Below are positions 52,783 through 64,000 of a stretch of 64,000 bases of DNA, piece after piece. The notes under the pieces were generated by a model. That model saw nothing but the letters and a program-made list of their open reading frames with translations. It was not told the origin of the DNA and did not search any database. The DNA is from Theocolax elegans. Its lineage: Eukaryota > Arthropoda > Insecta > Hymenoptera > Cerocephalidae. Every line of letters begins with the position of its first letter. The first letter of the stretch is position 1. A program made the position numbers and the translations under genes. The stretch covers positions 28,363,237 through 28,427,236 of the forward strand of contig CM047430.1 of the NCBI GenBank assembly GCA_026168455.1, written 5' to 3'.

Positions 52783-53940
52783 TAAATGTAGAAATTTTCA
52801 TAATGTACATGTAGGCTACATGTACCTGAATACATGTAGTGTACATGTTTATAACATGTGTGACACATGACATCATTTTTCACGGGAATTGATAGATCGC
52901 TGCGTCTTTGGATCTCGTACACTGCAGCATTTTCTTGCACAGCCCCTACTTAAAAAATTCGCTCCTTCTCCGATTATGCGTATCTGGAAAAAAAGCAAAA
53001 CACAAAGTATCGAAATCTTTTTTTTTATATTTAAAAAAGTAAGAAAATGTGTAAGATAACGGAAAAGAATGTATGGCAGCAAGAAAATTTTCGATACCGA
53101 AAATTTAAGGTTAATAGGTTATCAGACCTACAACCAAGTCGTATTATTAAAACTGAAAGACTTTCATATTTTTAAAAACTTATCTGAGTAATCTGGTATT
53201 GATCATCTTCATAATTTAGACCTGGTGCGTTCACTCCGACGAAGATTTTATTAGCATCCGCAGCGGCAGCGCAAACAAATTCTCAAAGTCCGTAACACTG
53301 AAGTTGCATCGATGCGAAGTTGCATAAACATATCCTTGCATCTTTAGTTTAACGTTTGACTTCGCATCGATGCAACTTCAGTGTGACGGACTTTGAGAAT
53401 TTGTTTGCGCTGCCGCTGCGGATGCTAATAAAATCTTCGTCGGAGTGATCGCACCAGGTCTAAATTATGAAGATGATCAATACCAGATTACTCAGATAAG
53501 TTTTTAAAAATATGAAAGTCTCAGTTTAATAATACGACTTGGTTATAGGTCTGATAACCTATTAACCTTAAATTTTCTGTATCGAAAATTTTCTTGCTGC
53601 CATAAATTCTTTTCCGATATCTTACACATTTTCTTACTTTTTTAAGTATAAAAAAAAATATTTCGATACTTTGTGTTTTGCTTTTTTTCCAGATACGCGC
53701 AATCGGACTGTCCTAAAAAAAGAGATACATAACGAAAAAGAGAAAGAGAGAGAGAAGGAGCGAATTTTTTAAGTAGGGGCTGTGCAAGAAAATGCTGCAG
53801 TGTACGAGATCAAAAAACGCAGCGATCTATCAATTCCCGTGAAAAAATGATGTCATGTGTCACACATGTTATAAACATGTACACTATATGTATTCAGGTA
53901 CATGTAGCATACATGTACATTATGAAAATTTCTACATTTT
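52783..53940. repeat. Long inverted repeat (foldback), arms about 540 and 580 bp, loop 38 nt
   Basis: The left arm (52783-53320) is nearly identical to the reverse complement of the right arm (53359-53940). Matching blocks seen throughout include GCACAGCCCCTACTTAAAA, GCGCTGCCGCTGCGGATGC and CATCGATGCAACTTCAGTG. Differences are few single bases plus about 50 extra purine-rich bases in the right arm (near 53713-53760). The loop is 53321-53358. No transposase and no clear target duplication are visible. It may be a foldback transposon or a recent inverted duplication. Transcribed as part of the hth pre-mRNA it would form a very long double-stranded stem. Confidence 0.9.
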
Positions 53941-53956
53941 GTACGTGTCGCCTATG

Positions 53957-54073
53957 TGTAGCTTCCATGTAGATATTGTAAATATATTTAGTGTACCTGA
54001 GATATTTATGGAGTGCACTCTATAAACATCTCAGATACACTAAATATTTATAATATCTACACATAAGCTACAT
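53957..54073. repeat. Second palindrome, about 117 bp, centred on GTGCAC
   Basis: The left half (from TGTAGCTTCCATGTAGATAT) pairs with the right half (ending ACACATAAGCTACATGA) around the centre GAGTGCACTC near 54012-54021, with a few mismatches and no loop. It starts 17 bases after the long inverted repeat ends and shares its ACATGTA-rich composition. Confidence 0.8.
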
Positions 54074-54373
54074 GAGTGTTGAGGTAGACAAAAGAAAGTA
54101 TCCACACGCTTATAATATACATATTCGTTATACATTTGGCAGATATCACATGTATAAAACATCAATCCCACACGAACCAAACACGAATGTACATGCATTT
54201 CTAATATGGGATTCGGTCACAAGATACATGCATGATACATGTTTTAACCAACATGTCGTACACACGTTTTTTATATGTGTATTACATGTAATTAGCCTCT
54301 ATCGTAAAGGAGAAGAGACACGTAACGCGCTCTCAGTTTTTGCTTCGCATTCTCCTTCTCCCGCTCTCTCTCT

Positions 54374-54398
54374 CCCCCCCCCCCCCCCCCTCTCTCTC
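54374..54398. repeat. C17 homopolymer and CT tract
   Basis: Seventeen C bases between CT dinucleotides. Confidence 0.9.
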
Positions 54399-55615
54399 TC
54401 GTTCTCTCGTACAACGTCATCCCTGTTGCAGTTCCTTTGTTACCGCATGTTCGGCAAAAGATACTGCTTCTGGATGCTCCTTCAATGGACTCTTCACTTT
54501 TTCTCGATAATTTTGCACGATGGAAAAGTTGATTCGTCTTCGAACAATGCGGAACTACGTCGCGATTGTCATTTTTTTATTGTAGTATCAGTGATTTAGA
54601 AAGGATGAGAACCTAAAAACAATGTGATCGTAATATATGTGCCTTCATTCGTGAGGGAACTTCATTCTAACAAAGTGCCATACCATCCTTACCGTTTAAA
54701 GAATAATTCGTGTAAAAAATATTAAATAGTTATTTCAAGTTTATAGTAGATTAGAATAATAGATATTTTTAAATACATTAGAAGTGATAATTTATCCATG
54801 ATTTTTATATGATAAATAGAAATATCTAACGCAATATTTTTACATACAAATAAAAGAAATCAGTTCATTTTTTTGTTTGGTAGCGTTTTTTATTGTTACA
54901 ATTTATATATTTAACGATTTCAACTGAATACATAATTTTAGTCCACTTTCTATACTCTTGCTCTCTTGAATGATGAAAATATAATCATAATCACGATTAC
55001 ATTGAAGTTTAGGATAGTAATTTTATATGTCCAAGCATACATATAATTAACATTAAAGTTTCGAAACCATTAAAACTTTTGTCTTTTTATTTTTGGACAG
55101 ATATTATTATTGAGTTATTAATTTGATATATCCAATTGAGGTTTTAATTAGAATAGAGGTGATATTGATGACCAGTTTGGTTCTTACATATAAGCGCACA
55201 ACGCTCTTTATTCATAAACTTATTACAGTATAGTAAAATAAAATGTATATATAGATAAAATTGTGCTTGAGTAAAAAATCAATTGCTCGAAAATGATTTC
55301 CGTAATAGTTTAACCTCATTTAAGTTAAAGTTCACGCAAACGTTTAAATTCAATTTTGATTTGAAAGCATTCGCATCTGCTCTTCTATGTCTGAGGGGAG
55401 TTTTTCAGTATTCGGTAAACAGTTCTTACTCGGTAACAAATCGACTGGATTTCGTTTAACTTTTAATTCCGTCTTCAGGGTGATCTCGTGGATATTTTTT
55501 CAACTCTACATGTATTCGAGGTAGTTTGGTCACGGTCGAACGATCACGTTCACGCGGATGGAATGAATTTCAAAGTGGCAGAAAAATCTTGCAGCTGCCA
55601 ATCTCTTTCTCTTTT

Positions 55616-55651
55616 GCTCTCTTTGGCTCTCTTTGGCTCTCTTTGGCTCTC
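55616..55651. repeat. Decamer tandem repeat, unit CTCTCTTTGG
   Basis: Three to four perfect 10-bp units in intron 4. Confidence 0.9.
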
Positions 55652-57165
55652 AATTGGAGAACCCCTGGAATTGTCGAACCCTCGCGATCACCTCATTCCT
55701 ACAAAATTTTCCGTTACACCGAGGACTTTTCGCATCTACATTTTCAGGACTCGCATTGTTTTCATATATTTTGGTAAAGATAAAAATTGCCGGTTGATTT
55801 TAATCTCTCGAGCGAGTGAATTTTCACACGATTCGTACGAAGAAACAGCGTGTCACGAAGATGTAAAAAAAGAGGATCGAAGTAAAAATACGAGACACGT
55901 AAAACGTCGATGTTTGCCAAGGTGCGGGAGTTTGCACAATACAGAAGCGCGCGGAGGGTTTTCTATACAAATAAAAAAGTGTGTCGCGGGGGATACTTGA
56001 GGGTGAAGGGCACTCGAGACGCGACTTTAGGTGGGCGGATATTCGAGGAGCTGCGGCATCGAAGAGAGCAAAGCAAGCAGTCGAGACGCGAGATGCGGAA
56101 AGTCCCCGAGTTATCTGGAGGGGGAAGACCGCGCGGTCGTTTAAATAATATTCCCATTAGCATACGGTTGAAACGAGCCAATGAGATGGTAATTGACGAG
56201 TTCGCGGCGTTCTCCTGGATATGACGTGACTTCAAAGAGTTTGGCGCGAGCTAGCGACGTTTTGTTACGCTTTCTCGTAGCCACCGCACGCGGACCGACG
56301 CGCTCTTTTTCTTGTCTAACGCGCGCTACGCCCGTTCTACATTTATTTTCTCTCCGAGGATATTGTAGCACGCTCAGTCTCAGAATAAATAAACTTGGAA
56401 AAACTTAACTTTTGACGCTATTTTAAGGGATTAATATTAACTTCAGAATAATTTAATTGGTAATTTTGTATCTGAATTTATGTACAATTATCTATTAATA
56501 CCGTACAAGGCATTGGATTCACTTTAATTTGCCTTAGGATTCCGATAGTTTAACAAGAGCATTAATTACGACAAAAATAAAATCGGTAACGAATTTGACC
56601 TCTCCTGTAATTGTATTATTACGAGAGAAAGTCATTGGAGCGTCCGAGGTTCTCGTAGGTAAAAAGTTGTCGTAGGCGCCACATAACCTAGCTCTCCCAT
56701 CGAGGAATCTGTTGGTAACGGTATCCTGCGAATCCAAGGATACCCAGCAGAAGAAAAAGACACATAAGGATCGCATGCCGCGACCCTGCAGCAGGAGCGC
56801 GTGTCATCCATCTCCGGTTGCACGCAATCATTGGCCGTTGACTTGTTCCTTCGTTCACCGAGCCACCTATATACCTCACTCCCTGTGTCTATTCCCTATC
56901 GAATCCTCCGAGTGAATTCTTATATCGTAGTATACGCTATACCCGTATATATTCACAATCGTGTAACCTGACATGCGGATGACTATCCTTTCTGGATGCA
57001 TCGGTATTTACGAAGCTCAAATTTTCGTTAAATGTAGAAGAATGTGTGGTTTTGCAATGGGATACGCGATGGTTCGTATATATATAATATTCTTTTTGCT
57101 TTCACGCCCCTACAGTTTTTGAGCTGGTAGGTATCGTCCACAGCCAGTTTCTTTGTTTCTTCCTC

Positions 57166-57184
57166 CTCTCTCTCTCTCTCTCTC
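57166..57184. repeat. CT microsatellite
   Basis: About nine CT units in intron 4. Confidence 0.9.
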
Positions 57185-57676
57185 GCTCTTGGTAACTTTA
57201 TATGTATATTCCCGACTATGCCTCTCGTTCTTTTTCGCACACACGTAGGCACGCATATATCGTCCTCTACACGTATTTGCCTTCTCACTCGAATGTATTT
57301 TTTTTACCACACTCGCATCAACGTAGCGCGCGATTCGTTAAATATTACACTTTCACTCGAGTTAAGTATTCGATTGAAATAGGATATTCAAAAATAATTA
57401 AGAGAGATAACGCATTTTTTAATCTACCACAGTGTTTTTCGTTCCCAAAACGGTAACCTTACACTCCGACACCTACTTATTCTTTTTTCTTCACTGCGTT
57501 TTTTTGCCGATTTAGAAGGTATCGCAGGATAGAATCACCAGGATACACAGTGAAAAGTATAACGTAACGGAAGGCTATACCTGCCTCGGGTGGTTTCTCC
57601 TACGGCGTACCGCGAATCGAGATCGCTGCTAAACCACCTACGTCGCATTCGTGTGAGTGGGTATATATACATGTGT

Positions 57677-57706
57677 ACACACACACGCGCGCGCGCGCGC
57701 GCGCAC
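57677..57706. repeat. CA/CG alternating tract
   Basis: CACACA followed by about ten CG units; potential Z-DNA. Confidence 0.9.
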
Positions 57707-60700
57707 ATACGCATATATTCGGAGGAGGTCCGAAATAATAATATTATCAAGCTGACACGTTCGAGAGTATTAATATTTACATTTGAGGTTCAAAGTTTTT
57801 ATAGGGCTCGCGTTTTCATATGCGTTCAATTTGAAAGCCTTAGTACCGATCTCGTGGTATATATTTCTTTTTGTATTAGCTGTCTAACAGACATCTCTCA
57901 CGATAAACTTAATGTATATTTCAACAGCTATTCATCGACGAGATAACCCTAATTTGCGCGAGTACCGCGAAAACTAATAAGCTGATTGGTCATAGGTTAT
58001 CTATCATTGGTAGCTGTTCAGGGGTCGGCTCAGAAGCGGTAAATGCTTTTTGCACGAGCGAGATATTGCTGTAAGTTTATGTCCCCACGGTTGAGAAAGA
58101 GGAAGAATAAGAAAAAATTGAATAGGAGGGAGGCTATCCACCGTCAGCGTCATCGAGGTCGTCGGGGGCGCCCGCGGTAGCGACGGCAGCGCTCCTCCTT
58201 TTGGGCTTGTTACCGACGCTCGTTAAAGACATTAATGCCTCCCGAAATATTCGCAAAAATGCAGGTGCGCGCAGTAAACTTGCGGCACGCATGCGACCAC
58301 ACCGCGTGGCGTGCTACACCCTTTATCTCCCTCCCTATTTCTCTTACTCTTTTTCTCTGTTTCCTACCTTTTCTCCCTTTATTACTATCTTTATTATTCT
58401 TCTGGCTTGCACTTTCTATCTACGTTCTCGCTCTGCGATATTATACATATTTATTATATATTTTAAAACAATAATTCCTCTTCCAGCTGAGTTTTAGTGA
58501 GAGACGGCATTTTTTAAATATAATTAACTGTTTGAATTTTTACAACTTTGTTTGACAACTATTTTACAATTGGTTTACAATGGGTAATTAAATGTAATTC
58601 ATATTAATTACATAATAATTGTTAAGCACAAAATTTGTTTTGTGTTTGAAATAGTAAATAAAAGCGCATCAGTGATTAATGGCGTATTTTGTGCCAAATC
58701 AGACAGATAAAATAGTAAACTCGAGTGAATTGTCGGATGCGGTATCGAGAATTGTTGCTCGATTCCGCGTGCTCGATCGTGGTAAATAATTGATCAAGGG
58801 GAAACGCGTAAAGCGAGGGCGTAAAGATTGGGACTTTTATGACACGCAGACAGGTTGATGCGCGCGGTCAAATTTCAAGCGCAGTAATTCACATCCACGA
58901 GGTCATAAATAAATAAGTCTGCTAAACAAATGAAAGAGCTTGGGCGCAAAAATAGAGCTGGCACAGCACGAGTACGTATAGAGGGGCGGATGCGCGGGCG
59001 TACAGTGCCATTATGCTTCAAAGGGTTAAGAACGCATTACAACTCGACGGGCTCCTTATATCGCGCGTGCAACGGACGCGTACATGGTTTTAGATACAGG
59101 GAAGAGCTAGAGCTAGGTTATACAGCGAGCGTCGCGTGCGTTACAGTCACCGTGGGATCATAAATCTCTGGCTATTAAGACGGTGGACCGTGAGGCGAAC
59201 GGGCGCGCGGTTTGATGGCCCGTGCCGCCGCGACCGCGAGCGCTATCATCTTAATACAGGCTTCCCTTCTTCTTTGCCTCTTGTTTCTCCTCCCCCTCCT
59301 TCTCCTCCTCCTCTTTGCCCATCTCCTTCTTTAACCAAGTTGGAGTCGTCCCTTTTCAAAGCTCAAGGCACCCGCAAGCTCGAATTTTCCGTCTCGCGTT
59401 CCGTTGCGCAATAAGTCACGCTCCTCCAAAGACTAAACAAACTTTATATAACTCGTTAGCTCATCTTTTACGGGTTACTAAATTTTTTACATTTTCTTGT
59501 ATGTGAAAGTTCTTTTGCTTCCTAGTCGCGCACTCGTACAATTAATCGTGTTTTAAGTCTTCATTTCAATTGCGTCAATGAATTTTAGAATTTGTAGTAC
59601 CTTACTATAAAAACGTAGGCTGCACGTAATTGATATACACCGCAAAAAATATAAAAAATACTACAAAGTCACTTAAAATAAGAGCGAATAAACAATAAAT
59701 GAGCACTCATTCTTGTTTGACAAATTTGTAGGTTTTGTGGAGGAAATAATCAATAGTTGGTATATATATATATATGAGGTAGATTCACCCTTGATTCATC
59801 GACCAAGTTATACTTCCGATAATCCAAGGTGCTTTCCTTAACCAATTTCCGAAAATAGAATTTCCCAATTGCGCACGTTCGATTGAATTTCCCGAGTTTT
59901 CGGTGCGAGCGTATTCGAGTCTCGAATTAAATGTTAATAAGGAAGTAAGAACGGAGGAAAAGTACGCGCGAAAAACCGAGAAGTAGGGGAGGCCTTTGCC
60001 GGGTTGCGCGCAGTACGACGCTTAACAATATTTAAATATTGTCGTCGGCGTGTCGAGGGTTGGAACGCACCCCTTAGGGTCGCTGATATAAACCGCCCGT
60101 TTGCTTACACAGACTTTTACGCGCATATATATATATATACATAGGGAGGTATGGGCGCGGATTTTGAGAGTTAAATCCCTATTGCCGCTTCTCCGGGGAA
60201 GACCGGCTGGGCTCGAGGGAAAGAATTTTTCACGATAATATCTGATTACCGTTTCGCGTGCAGTATTTCGTATTTATTTGAATCCCGGGGTTTTCACTCG
60301 TTGGCCAATATAGTTTGTTCCGATTTTATTGAATTGATTATTAATTTATTTCGTTTTTACGATACAGTATAATAATTAAATTCGATTGTTTATTGGTAAA
60401 CGTCGTGTGTAACGTACAGTGAATAGGTTATTGCTACCATTACTCGATCAAATACAATGTCAGACCAAATAAATACTTCTTTATTTAAGGAATGGGATTA
60501 CGTTTTATAATATTTAAACATATAAATAGCGCGAAGGACATTGATTCGATGAGTACGTTTAAATACGTCGCATAAGAATCTCGTGTAGTGGATATAGAAG
60601 AAAAATAAAGATTGTACTTGCATACTACTTGAAGATGTTTTGCATATGTTATCGCATACTTATCAAATCGTCCTTTCAAACCTTGTGATTCTATAAATTT

Positions 60701-63700
60701 ATGAATGATTTTGATTTTTAGTTAATATCTCATTGATTATTACGAAGGTGGATCGGCGAGATTCGCATGCAACTTGTGCGCGCGCTACTTATCAATGCGC
60801 TGTAATTTACGTTCTGTGCGCTCGTGCCTCTCGCGGCTGTCTTTCGGTCCCTCGATATCTCGTTCTCTGGATTCAGTTCAGCAATTTGGTCGAGGCAACG
60901 CGATGACTTCATTATCCAAACATTATATATTCGCTCGTTAATTATGCACGCGCCTTTGTCATTCATGAGGTATTCGAAGTAGCGATTAGCGCGGTTCACA
61001 CGAGCCCGAGCTGCTCCGATATGCGCGTATACCACCCAACGGATGTCCCTGTCTTTTTCGAGGCTGGTCTCTACATACGTAAACGCACGTTTCGCTTTCT
61101 CGCGAATCGGTCGGCCAATTTGTCTTGTAAAATTTTCATTCGACCGCCGAATGAGTTTATCTTACACGATGTAACAATGGATTCGTTTCCTCAGCCACGC
61201 TCGCTTGACTTTTTAACCGACAAATAACTCGGGTTTATGAATATTTTTATTCGATCATTGTCTTGTGTATTGTGTATTCAATATGTAAACTATTAACCAG
61301 AAATCATTTTGTATTGTTTTTATTATTAAAAATTGGCATTTGCTGACTTATAAATTATTTATAATGCTTAAAAGTATTACGAAAATTATCTTAAATTAAA
61401 AATACATATACCTTTCCATATGATATTTTTCTGTACCTAATTTAATAAAACTAGTATTAGATAGTACAGATCGCATATCAATGGTAATCAAATACTAACT
61501 AAGCGATTCGAAGAAACTAAGAAAATTATAGTTTATTATTAGTAATATATTAATAACATTATAGAGGTAGAAAATACATATACAATAAATTTCAATACTT
61601 TAAATATTTTTCTAAATAATTAATCTTTATTATTTGAATAGATTTGGTATTACCATAATTATTGTGTAAAATCTTGTAGTATTAAATTATAGAATTTTTA
61701 GAAAATGTACTATTCTTTCTAATTCATTTTGTACTTATAACTCTAAAATATTATAATCACCATTTCTTAAATGAATACTTTACATTAACGAATTTTGAAA
61801 AAATAGATTGATGCACTTTAAAATAAAAAGTAAAACTATCGAACGTCAATAGAATTTCATCGCATGTACAAGCTATCCATCAAATTTACATGCCGATCAC
61901 CGGTGAGCCCAGGCTAAAAAAATTAAATCTACGTTCATACGATAACGACGGAACTTTCCAAAAATGTTGACGGAAGCCGGTAAATCGTAGAGTCTCCGAT
62001 AGCGAAAACTAGCAGGCGATGTTAATCTCGTTTGACGCGCGCAGAGTCGTGTTAAATGAGCGCAATCTAGCACATTCATCGCGAGGCAAGTTGATTACAA
62101 ACAACACCATCTCGACGCGGCGAACAGAGTTTTTCACGAGTCTCGGGCAAAAGCATCGCAACCTCTTTTTGTCCAGTCCTTCCGGAGCGGTTCTTCTCGT
62201 TTGCTCGTCGGTACCGCCGACGCGCTTAATTAACATCACTCGCGATGAACCGGGCAACACCCCGTAGAAAGTACACGCGTTGACTGATGTGTAGCAGCTT
62301 GCTGGGAAGTGAAGACGAGCCTTCGGACATAGAGGAGACATTGTGCGAGAGCTCGCGCTACAACCCGACCCTTTTGCCTTTACGCTCTTAGCTTTGCGAT
62401 GTGCCACGGATAAGCGCGATATGCCTCTTCGCGCGTTCCATTTTTTCCTACTCGTACAGACGTGGGTGTTCCCTTCAGTCTCTTTTTACATTCGCCTCGC
62501 TTCTATTTGTCGTTGCTCAAACGTTTATATGTCATAATTTTTTATTTACTAAATAATTCAGCTTTGATTCAGAAATTAATTTATTTGAATAAATTTAGTC
62601 CTGAATGCACATAAAAAGCTTAATCTCAGACAAAAATGAATTAGTGCCATTTTTTAAATAATACTAATAACTAAAATACATATCGTATATTTATTATGGC
62701 ATTAATCATAGAAGTGTGTATTTTGACACATAGTTCCAAGCTGTTAAAATTTAAATGCGACAGTGTTTTGGACGAAAGATTTTCGATTCTCGTTATTCAC
62801 ATCGGTTATGAGGTTGAGCCACAATTTTTTAATCGCACATCGTCACTTTTGAATACACGAGGCGCACGGACCTTTGAGTAAGAGAGGAAGAGATAACCTC
62901 TCATTTTGATTATAGGCACAGCCTCCCGAGCCCTTGAGTAGGATCCTTCGTCGCTCAGTATAATGTGATCGACTGTTCGGGCCACTTGGTCGAACCACTT
63001 GAAATTCTCCCTCCACGGTTTAGCCGCGTTCGCGGTTAACGTTCCTCGACGCCTCGTGAAGGAAGTTCTGGATTTTTATCTCTGAAAAAAAAGAATAACG
63101 ATCAGCCGACGTTAAAGTTTCTCGCATAAACTTACTTTCACTTTTCTTTAATTAAGATTTCATTTGCATCAAGGGTATCCCGTATCATCGTAGAAGCAGG
63201 GCACACGTGAAATTGATTCTAATTAACAAGAGACAGACCGTATTAGCGAGTCTCTCGGCTGTTTTACCCGCGAAAAATCGTGGTCGAGCGTAATTGCATA
63301 AATACAATATCGATCAACGATTAAGAGTGCTCGCTAGTTTGCCTAATTGAATCGCCACTTGTAAGGAGGTAGTAGCACTTACACGATCGAGTGTGATCTT
63401 GAAATAATGCGCCCTCATCGATGTTAGTAAGATAACAACGACGATCGATTTATATCTTTGCAGTTATAAAGCATTTTCAAATTGTGTGATAAATTAAAAT
63501 GTATAAATATTGTACGTAGAAGATCATTATTTCGCTGTAAGGCTAGACATTGTCACCAAATTAACCTCGAACATGAAATGAAAAATAGAGAATTTGATAC
63601 GTATACGGGAAGAAGGAAAAATATCAAATAAGCAAATCGATCAGAGTTGCATAGAAGAGTTGTTTCGTCTACGTTTACCTTTTCCTTTTCTCTTTTCTTA

Positions 63701-64000
63701 TCAATTAAATTAATCACGATGCGTGGGACATTTAACGGAGTCGATGTGTCACTTGGCACGGTAGAAACGCGGGTTTGTCGCGTTAATTAAAATAACGACG
63801 ATCGTCGTTTGCGGCACGCGGTACGTTCGAGTATCGGTGGGACTTTGTAAAAGCTCTAGTCCCGTGCGAAATGAAGAGTTCCGGTGTCACGCGAGATTTA
63901 TGCGACGCATTTTACTTTATCTTGTAATAATAGTTATTTTAACTAACTTTGCTTACACATATATTTGCCACAAAAAACTTGCGTTTTACTCAATTATTTA

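Larger units (their letters stand above)
50581..64000 (+). other. hth: Intron 4 of homothorax (at least 13,420 bp, runs off the window)
   Basis: Begins with GTTAGT. No further MEIS-family exon is seen to the right edge. The intron holds CT tracts, a long inverted repeat (52783-53940), an adjacent palindrome (53957-54073), a decamer array (55616-55651), a CA/CG tract and GC-rich blocks near 55900-56340, 58120-58330, 60730-61200 and 61900-62450. Open frames in these blocks have no recognisable domain. Confidence 0.8.

Noticed and set aside
54072..54599. 175-residue open frame with an ATG start
   Set aside because: It begins inside a palindrome, passes through a C17 run and CT tracts, has no recognisable domain and lies in hth intron 4. 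It is probably a chance frame.
55910..56224. 104-residue basic frame in intron 4
   Set aside because: Arg/Glu-rich with no domain, overlapped by an open frame on the other strand.
50581..64000. Search for hth exon 5 (MVQAIQVLRFH...) in the rest of the window
   Set aside because: I found no acceptor followed by this conserved sequence, so the exon is assumed to lie downstream.

Overview
This window looks like animal nuclear DNA, most likely from an insect and probably a hymenopteran (ant, bee or wasp). The evidence is one recognisable split gene with canonical GT-AG introns, AT-rich non-coding DNA broken by short CpG- and GC-rich islands, very many CT/GA, TA and CA/CG microsatellites, and no bacterial-style gene packing. 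The order-level guess rests on genome texture and on how close the protein is to insect Homothorax. It is inference.

The only gene I can support is the 5' part of homothorax (hth), the insect MEIS-family TALE homeobox gene, on the + strand. Four coding exons are visible: 22175-22192 (residues 1-6), 32394-32638 (residues 7-87 and two bases of codon 88), 38786-38927 (the rest of codon 88 to residue 135) and 50530-50580 (residues 136-152). They join in frame to 456 nt, or 152 codons. They give the short MAQPR-type N-terminus, a Gly/His/Pro/Ala-rich linker and the first part of the MEIS N-terminal (HM/HR1) domain that binds Extradenticle/PBX. The next exon of the family (MVQAIQVLRFH...) and the homeobox are not here; intron 4 runs off the right edge.

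Layout: 1-20.7 kb is upstream non-coding DNA with microsatellites, one hairpin transposon (MITE, 7896-8516, flanked by TAA) and a few GC-rich islands. The stretch 20.76-22.19 kb is a GC/CpG-rich putative promoter and 5' leader. It holds a perfect PBX/Exd-MEIS/Hth composite site (21296-21305), three short upstream ORFs and then 315 nt without any ATG before the start codon. Introns 1 (10.2 kb), 2 (6.1 kb), 3 (11.6 kb) and 4 (at least 13.4 kb) follow. Intron 2 carries a tRNA-derived SINE-like sequence. Intron 4 carries a very long, nearly perfect inverted repeat (52783-53940) followed directly by a second palindrome (53957-54073).

I found no rRNA, intact tRNA, CRISPR array, operon or virus-like gene. 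The many other open frames are low-complexity or lack codon-level support, and I do not call them genes. The observations most worth following are the possible autoregulatory Exd-Hth site, the intronic long hairpin and the upstream-ORF arrangement of the leader. I did not find a new multi-gene system.
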